DNA from: CAZIHO01 sp964538875
GTDB lineage: Bacteria > Pseudomonadota > Gammaproteobacteria > Chromatiales > Chromatiaceae
Reading direction: 5' to 3'
Assembly (NCBI GenBank): GCA_964538875.1
Contig: CAZIHO010000011.1
Coordinates: 1-45,925 of the forward strand
Length of the DNA: 45,925 nucleotides
In this document: piece after piece, positions 24,767-34,216 of the stretch
Numbering within the stretch: the stretch's first letter is position 1
How the letters are laid out: each line of letters starts with the position of its first letter
Translations under genes and position numbers: made by a program
The notes under the pieces: model-generated
The model's input: the letters and a program-made list of their open reading frames with translations, nothing else
What the model was told of the DNA's origin: nothing
Databases searched by the model: none

Positions 24767-27011
24767 GAACCTGAAGGTGGGGGTCAAGATCGGGGGTGGT
24801 TTCCTGGTGGTGTTGGCGCTCACCATCGGCCTGGCCTGGGTGGCCTGGAGCGGTCTGGGGAGCGTGGTGGTGCGGATCGGTAACGTCGGGGATATGGCGG
24901 ATCTAACCCGTTTGATCGCTGACTCCAGGGACCACGAGAAAAGCTACATCATCAAACCCAATGCCAAGGACGTCGAGGAACTAAATAAGAACCTGGCCGC
25001 CCTCAAAGAGGTGGCCCGGGTGGCCCGGGACCAAAAGTTCAAGGACCCAGCCAACAAGAGGCAAATGGATGACATACTGGCCAAGGCGGCGGCCTATGAG
25101 CAGACTTTCACCCGCTACCTGGACGCTCAAAAAGCCCGGGACCAAAACCTGGCGCGGATGCGGGCGGCGTCCGAGCAAGTGGTCACCACCACGGAAGCCA
25201 TGGTCCAAGATCAACAGGACCAGTTGGTCAAGGGACGCCAAGAGATCGATAGGGCCGCCGAGCAGGATATGGCCCTGGTGGAGGATGTGGGTGAGGTGGT
25301 GGAACAGGCGTTGCTGGTGCGCCGGGCGGAAAAGGATTACCAGTTGCGCGGCGATGAAAAATTCGCCCTAGCGGTGCAGGGCCACTTGAACAAAATTCAG
25401 GAAATCGCCGCCGGTATGCCGTCCCGGACCGATAATGCCACGGTGCGTGCCAATGCGGACCAGATTCTGGCCGTCACTGATGCCTACCGGCAAGCCTTCA
25501 AGGACTGGTTTGATAGCCGCAATGAGGCGGGTTTGACCAGCGTCTCCGGACACGGACAGCTCCTGATGGAGGTGGCCAAGCCCATCCGCACCGCCATGAA
25601 TGAAGAACTGGCCAAGTCCCGCACCGCCGCCGCCGCCTTCTTGTCCGACAAATTGGCCAAGGCGGACGACGCCAACCAACTGCTGCTCTGGTATCTGGAA
25701 GCGCGCAAGGCGGAGAAAGAAATCATCATTTCCGAGGGCGAGGACAAGTATGTGGTGTTGGCCCGGGATCGGCTCGGCAAGATCAAGACCGGGGCGGCGG
25801 ACCTGAAAGTGCGCTTCAAGAACAAAAAGAATATCGAGCAGATCGACGACTTCACCAAGGTGTTGGGGGAGTATGAGCAAGCCTTCGACCAATTCGTGCA
25901 ATTGGGAGCAGACCAGCGTAAGGCCCAACAAGACCTCGACCGGGACGCGGAAGCGGCCCAGGCGGTGGTGGAAGTCGCCGCCGCAGATCAGGAAGCTAAG
26001 ATGCGACAGGAAGTGAACCAGTCCGAGACCCTGATCCTGGGCGCCCTGTCGGTTGCCGTGCTGCTGGGTCTGTTGGTGGCCTGGCTGATTACCCGGGGCA
26101 TCACCGGGCCGGTGCGCAAGGGGGTTGCCTTCGCCGCCTCCATGGCGGAAGGGGATCTCACCGCCCGAATCGACTTGGATCAGCACGACGAACTGGGCCA
26201 ATTGGCCGCCGCCCTGTCCAGCATGGGCGATAAGTTGCGCCAAGTGGTGGCGGACGTCCGCTCCGGCGTGGACAACCTGGCCAGCGCGTCCAACCAGGTG
26301 AGTGCCACCGCCCAGACCATCAGCCAGGGGGCCACGGAACAGGCCGCCGGCGTGGAAGAAACCACCTCCTCGGTGGACCAGTTGAATTCCTCGGTGCAGC
26401 AGAACTCAGAAAACGCCCGGGTCACGGCCGGCATCGCCACCAACGCGTCGGCGGAGGCCTCCCGGGGCGGCGAGGCGGTGAGCCGGACCGTGTCCGCCAT
26501 GCGGGAAATCGCCGGTAAGATCGGGCTGATCGAGGACATCGCCTACAAGACCAACCTGCTGTCCCTGAACGCGGCCATCGAGGCGGCCCGGGCCGGCGAG
26601 CATGGCAAGGGCTTTACGGTGGTGGCGGCGGAGGTGCGCAAGCTGGCGGAAAACAGCCGCTTGACCGCCCAGTCCATCAATCAACTGGCCACGGACAGCC
26701 TGGCCATCGCGGAGGAAGCGGGACGTCTGTTACAGCGCATGGTGCCCAATATAGGCAAGACCGCCGATCTGGTGGAGGAAATCACCGCCGCGTCCGGGGA
26801 GCAGTCCTCGGGGATCGCCCAGATCAGCAACGCCATGAGTCAACTAGACAAGGCCACCCAGCAAAACGCCGCCGCATCCGAGGAATTGGCCGCCACCTCC
26901 GAGGAATTGGCGGGCCAGGCGGAGCAGTTGCGCCATACCATGGCGTTCTTCAAGATGGAGGACGGGGCGGCGACAGGGCCCCGGTCCCCAGCAGCAATGG
27001 GTGCCTGGTAG
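24759..27011 (+). CDS. Methyl-accepting chemotaxis protein with long helical (HBM-like, three-module) sensor
   Basis: 750 aa transmembrane receptor. TM1 at about 11-32, a periplasmic region at about 35-423, TM2 at about 426-445, HAMP after it, then a methylation/signalling domain with tip IAYKTNLLSLNAAIEAARAG. The sensor is all helical and resembles the helical bimodular (HBM) type of organic-acid receptors. Here the module signature recurs three times: R57/E60/K61/Y63, R189/E191/K192/Y194 and R316/E319/K320, each followed by a Y-x-Q-x-F element (Tyr113, Tyr243, Tyr372). Periods are 128-131 residues. The ligand is unknown. AGGGG precedes the ATG, which overlaps the cheA stop. No C-terminal CheR-binding pentapeptide is visible. 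Confidence 0.9.
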   Translation: MLKNLKVGVKIGGGFLVVLALTIGLAWVAWSGLGSVVVRIGNVGDMADLTRLIADSRDHEKSYIIKPNAKDVEELNKNLAALKEVARVARDQKFKDPANKRQMDDILAKAAAYEQTFTRYLDAQKARDQNLARMRAASEQVVTTTEAMVQDQQDQLVKGRQEIDRAAEQDMALVEDVGEVVEQALLVRRAEKDYQLRGDEKFALAVQGHLNKIQEIAAGMPSRTDNATVRANADQILAVTDAYRQAFKDWFDSRNEAGLTSVSGHGQLLMEVAKPIRTAMNEELAKSRTAAAAFLSDKLAKADDANQLLLWYLEARKAEKEIIISEGEDKYVVLARDRLGKIKTGAADLKVRFKNKKNIEQIDDFTKVLGEYEQAFDQFVQLGADQRKAQQDLDRDAEAAQAVVEVAAADQEAKMRQEVNQSETLILGALSVAVLLGLLVAWLITRGITGPVRKGVAFAASMAEGDLTARIDLDQHDELGQLAAALSSMGDKLRQVVADVRSGVDNLASASNQVSATAQTISQGATEQAAGVEETTSSVDQLNSSVQQNSENARVTAGIATNASAEASRGGEAVSRTVSAMREIAGKIGLIEDIAYKTNLLSLNAAIEAARAGEHGKGFTVVAAEVRKLAENSRLTAQSINQLATDSLAIAEEAGRLLQRMVPNIGKTADLVEEITAASGEQSSGIAQISNAMSQLDKATQQNAAASEELAATSEELAGQAEQLRHTMAFFKMEDGAATGPRSPAAMGAW

Positions 27012-27113
27012 GCGGGCTAGGATTTGAATCGGGCAGGGGCGGATGGGTTCGCCCCTGAAACCGCCGGGGCGGCGGCGCCGAGGCCCGGTGAATTTTGACC
27101 AGAGGGTAATGCG

Positions 27114-27674
27114 ATGAAGCAAATGGTGACGCAGGGGCGCTCCGGGGTGCCCGCGATCATAGAAGAGGATGCGCGGCAGTTTTTGACCTTTCAGGTGGCG
27201 GGAGACCGCTACGCCATCGGCATCCTGGACGTGAAGGAAATCATCGAGGTGGGTCAAATGACCCGAGTTCCTATGACGCCGGACTTCATCCGTGGCGTCA
27301 TCAATCTGCGCGGCAACGTGGTGCCGGTGATTGATTTGGGCGCGCGCCTGTCCAAGGGCAGCTCGGAATTGGGTAAGCGCAGTTCCATTGTGTTGGTGGA
27401 GGTGTCCGCCCATCATGACCAGCAATTGATCGGCATGTTGGTGGACGAGGTCAATGAGATCCTAGAGATTCCCGCCAGCCACATGCAGCCGGCGCCGGAT
27501 TTCGGCACCGACATTCGCACTGATTTCATCCAGGCCATGGGGCGGGTCAATGACAGCTTCATGATCCTGCTCAATATCGAGCATGTGTTGTCGGTGGAAG
27601 AATTGTCCCGCGTCCGGGGCGCCGGCGAATTGGGCGGCAACCCGCCGGCGTTGCTGGAACGGCCCCGGGCCTAG
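27114..27674 (+). CDS. cheW: Chemotaxis coupling protein CheW, copy 2
   Basis: 186 aa with the CheW core (FLTFQVAGDRYAIGILDVKE, GVINLRGNVVPVIDLG, GMLVDEVNEILEI). GAGGG lies seven bases before ATG 27114. It follows the HBM-like receptor gene by about 100 bp and is probably dedicated to it. Compared with CheW copy 1, about 34 of 148 aligned core residues differ by eye, plus different N- and C-terminal tails. A terminator-like hairpin lies about 150 bp after the stop. Confidence 0.93.
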   Translation: MKQMVTQGRSGVPAIIEEDARQFLTFQVAGDRYAIGILDVKEIIEVGQMTRVPMTPDFIRGVINLRGNVVPVIDLGARLSKGSSELGKRSSIVLVEVSAHHDQQLIGMLVDEVNEILEIPASHMQPAPDFGTDIRTDFIQAMGRVNDSFMILLNIEHVLSVEELSRVRGAGELGGNPPALLERPRA

Positions 27675-27825
27675 GCTATGCGGGCCGCCGAGCCCGGCGC
27701 CGGACCGGCTGGTCGTGGCGCCGGTGCCGGGGGCTTGATTCCGGTAGCGGTAAGGCGCCACGGGGCCGAAGGGTTTAATATTGCAACATCAGGGGAGGCG
27801 CCGGTTGGTGAGTGCCGGGAATAGG

Positions 27826-27854
27826 ACCTGGGGCCGGGGTGTCCAGGTTTTTTT
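27826..27854 (+). terminator. Candidate Rho-independent terminator between cheW copy 2 and cheR
   Basis: Stem ACCTGG (27826-27831) with CCAGGT (27843-27848), 11-base loop, then a T7 run. A larger 8-bp inverted repeat (GTGGCGCC 27715-27722 with GGCGCCAC 27754-27761) lies upstream in the same 260-bp gap. It would separate cheR-cheD-cheB from the upstream genes, so that unit may have its own promoter. Confidence 0.5.
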
Positions 27855-27934
27855 GATTTGGATAGGAAGGTCGGGGGGCGCGGCGAATCCGTCGGCTCGC
27901 TAGGGAAGTTCTCTCGCTTGGCCGGGGTACTGGG

Positions 27935-28774
27935 ATGGCGGTTACTAACGATTTTGACGATATCCTGGCCCTGTCGGACCGGGAGTTCGAGCAGTTCCGG
28001 CGCTACATTTACGATCACGCCGGCATCAGTCTCGGCGAGCAAAAGAAGCCCCTAGTCGCCAGCCGCTTGCTCAAGCGGGTCAAGGCTCAGGGTCTGCGCA
28101 GCTACGGCGACTATTTCAACCTGGTCAACAGCCAAGGCCAGGAATCTGAACTCCAGCAGATGGTGGATCTGCTGACCACCCATGAAACCTACTTCTTTCG
28201 GGAACCCGCCCACTTCAACTATTTGCGGGAGCATTTGTTGCCGGCCTTTGTGGGGCGCCCGTTCCGCGCCCTGAGCGCCGCCTGTTCCTCGGGGGAGGAG
28301 GTGTACAGCCTGGCCATGGAGTGCGCCGAAACGCTGGGTAACGGTGACTGGGAAGTGGTGGGGTCCGACATCAGTCAGGGGGTGCTGGCCCAGGCCCGCG
28401 CCGCCCTCTATCCCATGGAACGGGCGCGGGGCATCCCCCGGGAAATGCTGGTCAAATACTGCTTGAAGGGCATACGCTCCCAGGAAGGCCAGCTGCTGAT
28501 CGACCCCAAACTGGCGCGGCGGGCCAGGTTCATTTATGCCAATCTCAAGGTCGGCCTGCCGGATCAGACCCAATATGATTTGATATTCTTGCGTAATGTA
28601 TTGATTTATTTTGATAATCATACCAAGGCCGATGTGGTGGGGCGCCTGGTGGCGTCCCTGCGCCCTGGGGGCTATCTGTTCACCAGTCATGTGGAGACCC
28701 TGCATGGGGTAACCGCTGACCTGAAAATGATTCGTCCATCCATTTACCGGCGGCCGCCCCGGCCGGGTGCTTGA
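27935..28774 (+). CDS. cheR: Chemotaxis protein methyltransferase CheR
   Basis: 279 aa. Methylates receptor glutamates with SAM. The N-terminal helical domain is followed by the catalytic domain, with TTHETYFFRE, the SAM motif SAACSSGEEVYSLAM (ACSSGEE for the usual GCSTGEE) and FLRNVLIYFD. No TPR or other C-terminal extension is present. The segment encoding DLIFLRNVLIYFDN (28577-28618) is unusually AT-rich for this genome. The upstream ATG 27935 lacks a strong Shine-Dalgarno but no better start is seen. cheD follows after 10 bp. Confidence 0.93.
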   Translation: MAVTNDFDDILALSDREFEQFRRYIYDHAGISLGEQKKPLVASRLLKRVKAQGLRSYGDYFNLVNSQGQESELQQMVDLLTTHETYFFREPAHFNYLREHLLPAFVGRPFRALSAACSSGEEVYSLAMECAETLGNGDWEVVGSDISQGVLAQARAALYPMERARGIPREMLVKYCLKGIRSQEGQLLIDPKLARRARFIYANLKVGLPDQTQYDLIFLRNVLIYFDNHTKADVVGRLVASLRPGGYLFTSHVETLHGVTADLKMIRPSIYRRPPRPGA

Positions 28775-28784
28775 GGCAGGGGCC

Positions 28785-29381
28785 ATGGCGATTCAACCCC
28801 TAGGCGGCCCAGGCCGGATTTTCCTGCATCCGGGCGACTGCGAGATTTCCCGGGACTGCATCACCCTCTCCACCCTGCTGGGTTCCTGCGTCTCCGTGTG
28901 CCTATACGACCCGGTCAACCGGGTGTTCGGGATGAACCATTTCCTGCTGGCCAACCGGCGCTATGCCCGGGACATTCCAGTCATCGCCTCGGATGTGGGG
29001 CGCTATGGCATCCACGCCATGGAGTTGCTGATCAACAAGATGCTGCGGGCCGGCGCCGACCGGCGCAAATTCATGGCCAAGGCGTTCGGCGGCGGCAATG
29101 TGCTGGGCACCACCGCAGGGCGGGACAACTTCCTCTGCGTGGGCTCGGTAAATGTCCGCTTCGTCAAGGAGTTTTTGTCCAATGAGGGCATTCCTCTAGT
29201 GGCGGCGGATCTGGGCGGCCATTGGGGGCGGCAAATTCATTTCTCCGGCGAGGATTACGCGGTGTACGTGCGTCGGATCCAGACCCGGCCGGACGATGAG
29301 TTGATTAAGGAGGAGCGGGAATTCTGGCGGCATAGCATGGATGAGCAGGAACATGCCTCGGCCCAAGCGGATTTCTGGTAG
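28785..29381 (+). CDS. cheD: Chemoreceptor glutamine deamidase CheD
   Basis: 198 aa. Deamidates receptor glutamines to glutamates. The catalytic Cys lies in STLLGSCVSVCLYD with the preceding Thr, and the catalytic His in FGMNHFLL; both are preserved. The C-terminal extension of about 30 charged residues (EEREFWRHSMDEQEHA) goes beyond the minimal domain. ATG 28785 has AGGGG upstream; GTG 28767 is in frame but lacks a site and overlaps the cheR end. It sits between cheR and cheB, completing the adaptation set. Confidence 0.92.
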   Translation: MAIQPLGGPGRIFLHPGDCEISRDCITLSTLLGSCVSVCLYDPVNRVFGMNHFLLANRRYARDIPVIASDVGRYGIHAMELLINKMLRAGADRRKFMAKAFGGGNVLGTTAGRDNFLCVGSVNVRFVKEFLSNEGIPLVAADLGGHWGRQIHFSGEDYAVYVRRIQTRPDDELIKEEREFWRHSMDEQEHASAQADFW

Positions 29382-29393
29382 GACTTAAGCATC

Positions 29394-30497
29394 ATGAACG
29401 ACATCAGGGTTCTCATCGTCGATGATTCCGCCGTGGTGCGGCAGGTTCTGACCGAACAGTTGACCAGTGTCGGGGGCATCAAGGTCATCGGCGCCGTGTC
29501 CGATCCCCTGTTTGCGCTGAATTTCCTGAAAAAGGAGTGGCCGGACGTCATCGTGCTGGACATCGAAATGCCCCGCATGGATGGCATTACTTTCCTTAAG
29601 CACATCATGACCGAGCGGCCCACGCCGGTGGTGATCTGTTCCACCCTCACCGACAAGGGCGCCGACGTGACGCTCCAGGCCCTCAGCGCCGGGGCGGTGG
29701 ACATCATCACCAAGCCCAAGGTGGGGTTGAAGGGCTTTCTTCAGGATTCTCACATCCTGCTGGGGGACACGGTCAAGGCGGCGGCCCGGGCCCGGGTTTC
29801 CCATGCCCGCCCAGCCTCTACCCCGGCGCCGGCGCCGGCGGTGGCGCCTAAGTTGCACGCCGACGCCATGCTACCGGACCAGGGACCCCGGGTGTTGGGC
29901 GAGACCACGGACCGGCTGGTGGCCATCGGCACCTCCACCGGCGGTACCCAAGCCTTGGAATATGTGCTGACCCGGTTGCCCCGCACCGCGCCCGGCGTGG
30001 TGGTGGTACAACACATGCCGGCCCAGTTCACCGCCGCCTTCGCCAAGCGCCTGGACGGCCTGTGCCAGGTCCACGTCAAGGAGGCGGAGGCCAATGACCG
30101 CCTGATCCCCGGACTGGTGCTGATCGCCCCCGGCGCCTATCACATGTTGCTGCGCCGCAGCGGCGCCCAGTACCGGGTGGAGATCCGGGATGGACCCCTG
30201 GTCAGCCGGCATCGGCCGTCCGTGGACGTGCTGTTCCGCTCCGCCGCCCAGGCCGCCGGCCCCAACGCGGTGGGGATCATCATGACTGGTATGGGTGATG
30301 ACGGCGCCCGGGGACTCAAGGAATTGCACGAAACCGGCGCCTTCACCGTGGCCCAGGATGAAGCCTCCTGCGTGGTGTACGGTATGCCCAAGGAGGCGGT
30401 CAAGCTGGGGGCGGTGGACGCCATCCTGCCCTTGGACCGGGTTCCTGACATCATCATGCGGGCGCCCACCCGTACCCAATATCAGTCCCATCGTTGA
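29394..30497 (+). CDS. cheB: Chemotaxis response regulator methylesterase CheB
   Basis: 367 aa. A receiver domain (DDSAVVRQVL; phospho-Asp in VLDIEMPRMDG) is joined by an Ala/Pro linker (about 140-165) to the esterase domain. Catalytic Ser is in IGTSTGGTQ, His in VQHMPAQFT and Asp in GMGDDGARG. It removes receptor methyl groups, opposing CheR. It is the last gene of the plus-strand cluster; the next gene converges with 39 bp between. No cheZ, cheC or cheX follows. Confidence 0.95.
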   Translation: MNDIRVLIVDDSAVVRQVLTEQLTSVGGIKVIGAVSDPLFALNFLKKEWPDVIVLDIEMPRMDGITFLKHIMTERPTPVVICSTLTDKGADVTLQALSAGAVDIITKPKVGLKGFLQDSHILLGDTVKAAARARVSHARPASTPAPAPAVAPKLHADAMLPDQGPRVLGETTDRLVAIGTSTGGTQALEYVLTRLPRTAPGVVVVQHMPAQFTAAFAKRLDGLCQVHVKEAEANDRLIPGLVLIAPGAYHMLLRRSGAQYRVEIRDGPLVSRHRPSVDVLFRSAAQAAGPNAVGIIMTGMGDDGARGLKELHETGAFTVAQDEASCVVYGMPKEAVKLGAVDAILPLDRVPDIIMRAPTRTQYQSHR

Positions 30498-30536
30498 GCC
30501 GCACCCGCTGCCGGGCGCGGCACCGCAGGACAGGGG

Positions 30537-32573
30537 TCAGCCGCCCCGGGGCGCCAGGCTATCCCCGGCTGGGGCATTGGCGCCCGGCGTGGCGGCGCTG
30601 GGCAGGTGCATGTCGGCCAGGATAGCCGGCAGCGCCCCCTCTAAATCGTGGTGCGCCTTGAAGCCCAGCTCCCGGTGAATCTTGGTGTCGTTATACCAGG
30701 CGGAGCCCAACAGCTTGCGGACCTGGACGCTGGAAATGGGCGTGGGCAGGCCTAGGCGGGATAGCCAGTCACCCAGCCGCGCCGCCCCGTGCAGCAGCAC
30801 CAGGGGGAACTTCCAGCGGGGCGGACGGCGGCCCAACCCCTGGCTGATTAACCGGTAGATCTCCGAGGTGGCGTAGGCATGCCCATCGGTGGCCACATAC
30901 ACCTGACCCGCCGCCTCGGGGCGCACCGCCGCCAGTAGCAGGGCCTGCACCGCGTCCTCGACGTGGAGCATGGAGCGGCGGTTGCCGGTGCGGGGTAGGG
31001 GCGGGAAGCGGCCCCGTTCGATGGCCTCGATCATGCGCGGCAGGTTGCCCTTGTTGCCGGGGCCATACACCATGGGCAGACGCACCACCGCCACCCGGGG
31101 GCCGCCAGGCCGGCTGATCGCCAGCATCAGGCGCTCGGCGGCCAGTTTGGCTTGGCCATAGGGGCTTTCCGGGTGTGGGGGATGGTCCTCGTCCAGGCAG
31201 CGCGGGTCTTCCTCGCCCATGGCCTTGACGCTGCTGGCGAATACCAGGCTCTTGAGACCGGAGCGGGCGATGGCGCCCAGCAGGGCCTGGGTGCCCCGCT
31301 CAGTCACCAGCCGGTGGCGCTGGGCGCTGCCCTGCTGGTCCTGGTCCAGCACATGGGCCTGGGATGCTAGATGAAACAGGATGTCGATGTCCTTGAACGG
31401 GGTTCCCAGGCTGAGAGGATCCGCCAAGTCGCCAGCCAGCAGGCGCACCTGGTCGGCCGGCCAGAGGACGCGGGCCTGGGCCGGATCCCGGGTCAGCACG
31501 CTGACCTGAGCGCCCTGGCGCAGCAGTTCCGCCACCAGGCGCTGGCCCACGAAGCCGGTGCCGCCGGTCACCAATACCGCCCGGTCCCGGAGTTCCGGCA
31601 ACAGGGGCAGGGCGCCGCCGGAGGCCGGGGGCCGCTGATCGCCCCGGCCCAGGTCGTCGGAGCCGGTGCCCACATGATTGCGCCATTGCAACGCCAGCCA
31701 GGCGGCCGGCGCGGAGACGGCGAAGCGCAGCCAGACCCCCAGCACCACCAACAGGTTGAGGGGCGCGGAATAACTGTGGCGCAGGAATTTCCGGTAAAAG
31801 CGCACCATGCCCCGGTGCTTGTGCCAGAGCACGAACAGGGGCCGTTCGTTGCTGCACACGCCCTTATGGTGGAGGATCGCCACGTCGGGCACGAATAGGA
31901 TGTGCCAGCCCGCCTGCTGGAACGCCTTGCACCAGTCCAGGTCCTCGCAATGCAGGAAATAACCGGGGTCCATGGGACCCACCTGGTCCAGGGCGGGGCG
32001 GCGCACCAACATGAAGGCGCCGGAAATGGCCTCCACCGGCACCGGCCCGGCCGGCAGGGGATGGTGGGTCAGGTCCACCTGATTGAGGCGTTCTTTGCCG
32101 CCCAGCACCAGGCTCAGGTGCAGGGCCCGCAATAGACCGGTCCAGGGAGTGGGGATCGAACGCCGGCACCCGGCCTGCTCGCTGCCGTCCGGATTGCGGA
32201 TCAAGCAACCGGCCATGCCCACCCCAGGGTGCCGCTCTAGGATGGCCAACATGCGCTCCAGGGTATCCGGCTCCAGCACACAGTCCGGGTTCAGTACCAG
32301 GATATGGTCCGCCCGCGCCGCCGCGAAGCCGATGTTGTTGGCCCGGGCAAAACCCAGGTTGGCGCCGTTCTCGATGATCCGCAGGCGCGGCTCCTGGCCC
32401 AGTTCCGACCGGAGCAGCAGGACGCTTTCGTCGTGGGAGCCGTTGTCGACCACCAGCGCTTCCACCGGCACCGAGGAGGCCAGCACCGAGCGCAGGGTAT
32501 CCAGCAAATAGGGTCCACCGTTATAGTTGACGATAACGACGGAAACCCGGGGTTCGAGGGCGGGATTGGACAT
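30537..32573 (-). CDS. Bifunctional GT2 glycosyltransferase / NAD-dependent epimerase-dehydratase fusion
   Basis: 678 aa with two enzymes in one chain. Residues 1-300 are a rhamnosyltransferase-like GT2 domain (VSVVIVNYNGG, LVVDNGS, donor-site NPDC, acceptor-side HCEDLDWC). A proline/glycine-rich linker follows at about 305-330. Residues 333-655 are an extended SDR: Rossmann motif TGGTGFVGQRL and the YxxxK pair in SPYGQAKLAAE, with a Ser in FASSVKAMG. It probably makes or modifies a nucleotide sugar and transfers a sugar to a glycan, but specificity is unknown. ATG 32571-32573 is the first start. It is alone on its strand, convergent with cheB and divergent from ubiD. Confidence 0.85.
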   Translation of the reverse strand: MSNPALEPRVSVVIVNYNGGPYLLDTLRSVLASSVPVEALVVDNGSHDESVLLLRSELGQEPRLRIIENGANLGFARANNIGFAAARADHILVLNPDCVLEPDTLERMLAILERHPGVGMAGCLIRNPDGSEQAGCRRSIPTPWTGLLRALHLSLVLGGKERLNQVDLTHHPLPAGPVPVEAISGAFMLVRRPALDQVGPMDPGYFLHCEDLDWCKAFQQAGWHILFVPDVAILHHKGVCSNERPLFVLWHKHRGMVRFYRKFLRHSYSAPLNLLVVLGVWLRFAVSAPAAWLALQWRNHVGTGSDDLGRGDQRPPASGGALPLLPELRDRAVLVTGGTGFVGQRLVAELLRQGAQVSVLTRDPAQARVLWPADQVRLLAGDLADPLSLGTPFKDIDILFHLASQAHVLDQDQQGSAQRHRLVTERGTQALLGAIARSGLKSLVFASSVKAMGEEDPRCLDEDHPPHPESPYGQAKLAAERLMLAISRPGGPRVAVVRLPMVYGPGNKGNLPRMIEAIERGRFPPLPRTGNRRSMLHVEDAVQALLLAAVRPEAAGQVYVATDGHAYATSEIYRLISQGLGRRPPRWKFPLVLLHGAARLGDWLSRLGLPTPISSVQVRKLLGSAWYNDTKIHRELGFKAHHDLEGALPAILADMHLPSAATPGANAPAGDSLAPRGG

Positions 32574-32700
32574 GTCGGATGAATCTCGCTGCGTTCCCCG
32601 TCGGGTGGGGACGTGCCCGCCGCGCGTCCGGGCGCGAATGGAACAGGGACCTGAAGTGACCCGAGTTTAGCACCAGATCCCCCGGTACGCGGAGACGAGT

Positions 32701-34170
32701 ATGCAATTTACTGATTTGAGGGACTTTCTGTCCCAGTTAGAGCGCCAAGGCGAACTCAAGCGGATTCAACTGGAAGTGGACCGGCGCCTGGAAATCACGG
32801 AAATTTGTGACCGCACCCTGCGCGCTGGGGGACCGGCGCTACTGTTTGAGCGGGTCAAAGATTCCCGGGTGCCGTTGCTGGCCAATCTGTTCGGGACGCC
32901 CAGGCGCGTGGCCCTGGGCATGGGCGCCGAGTCCACTACCGCGCTGCGGGAAATCGGTGAATTGCTGGCTTTTCTCAAGCAACCGGAGCCACCCCAGGGT
33001 ATGCGGGACGCCTGGGACAAACTGCCGATTTTCCGCAAGGTGCTGGACATGGCGCCTAAGACCCGGCGGTCCGCCCCCTGTCAGGAACGGGTCAAGGAAG
33101 GAGCGGCGGTGGATCTGGGAGATTTACCGGTCCAGACCTGCTGGCCCGGCGACGCCGCGCCCCTCATCACCTGGGGGCTGGTGGTCACCAAGGGACCGGA
33201 CAAGCCGCGCCAGAACCTGGGCATCTACCGGATGCAGGTGCTGGGTCCCAACCGGGTCATCATGCGCTGGCTGGCCCACCGGGGCGGCGCCCTGGATTTC
33301 CGGGATTGGCAGCGGGTGCATCCCGGCCAGCCTTTCCCGGTGGCGGTGGCCCTGGGCGCGGATCCGGCTACCCTGCTGGCGGCGGTGACGCCCATTCCGG
33401 ACAACCTATCCGAATACGCCTTTGCCGGCCTGTTGCGGGGCAGCCGCACCGAGGTCACCTCCTGCCTGACCCATGATCTTCAGGTGCCGGCGTCGGCGGA
33501 AATCGTGCTGGAAGGCTATATCCATCCCGGCCAACTGGCGGACGAGGGCCCCTACGGCGACCACACCGGCTATTACAACGAGGTGGAGCGGTTTCCCATT
33601 TTCACCATCGAGCGCATCACCCACCGGCCAGACCCCATCTATCACAGCACCTACACCGGCCGGCCGCCGGACGAGCCCGCCATCCTGGGCCTGGCCCTGA
33701 ACGAGGTGTTCGTGCCCATCCTGCAAAAGCAGTTTCCGGAGATCCAGGATTTCTACCTGCCGCCGGAGGGGTGTTCCTACCGGCTGGCGGTGGTGACCAT
33801 CAAGAAACAGTACCCCGGCCACGCCCGGCGGATCATGCTGGGTGTTTGGTCGTTCCTGCGCCAGTTCATGTACACCAAGCTGGTGATCGTCACCGACGAC
33901 GACATCAACGCCCGGGACTGGAAGGACGTGATCTGGGCCCTGACCACCCGCATGGACCCGGCCCGGGATACCCTGATGATCGAGAACACACCCATCGACT
34001 ACCTGGATTTCGCCTCCCCGGTGGCGGGGCTGGGTTCCAAACTGGGGTTCGACGCCACCCACAAGTGGCCAGGGGAAACCCAACGCCAATGGGGCACGCC
34101 GATTCAAATGAGCGCCGAGGTGCGAGAGCGGGTGGATGCCCTGTGGGACCGGTTGGGCATCCTGGACTGA
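32701..34170 (+). CDS. ubiD: UbiD-family decarboxylase (4-hydroxy-3-polyprenylbenzoate decarboxylase)
   Basis: 489 aa, the usual length. Uses prenylated FMN (made by UbiX, not in the window) to decarboxylate the ubiquinone precursor. Full-length colinear UbiD features: MQFTDLRDFLSQLE start, PALLFERVK, NLGIYRMQV, the active-site region EGPYGDHTGYY with the conserved Glu/Arg network, and VTDDDINARDWKDVIWAL near the end. GGAGACGAG precedes ATG 32701. It is a single-gene unit between glycan genes and convergent with the HAD gene (46 bp apart). Other UbiD family decarboxylases act on different aromatics, but similarity over the full length favours the ubiquinone role. Confidence 0.92.
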   Translation: MQFTDLRDFLSQLERQGELKRIQLEVDRRLEITEICDRTLRAGGPALLFERVKDSRVPLLANLFGTPRRVALGMGAESTTALREIGELLAFLKQPEPPQGMRDAWDKLPIFRKVLDMAPKTRRSAPCQERVKEGAAVDLGDLPVQTCWPGDAAPLITWGLVVTKGPDKPRQNLGIYRMQVLGPNRVIMRWLAHRGGALDFRDWQRVHPGQPFPVAVALGADPATLLAAVTPIPDNLSEYAFAGLLRGSRTEVTSCLTHDLQVPASAEIVLEGYIHPGQLADEGPYGDHTGYYNEVERFPIFTIERITHRPDPIYHSTYTGRPPDEPAILGLALNEVFVPILQKQFPEIQDFYLPPEGCSYRLAVVTIKKQYPGHARRIMLGVWSFLRQFMYTKLVIVTDDDINARDWKDVIWALTTRMDPARDTLMIENTPIDYLDFASPVAGLGSKLGFDATHKWPGETQRQWGTPIQMSAEVRERVDALWDRLGILD

Positions 34171-34216
34171 CACCAGCGCCCGGCGCTTGGTCAAAGGCTG
34201 CCAAACAGCGGTTACA

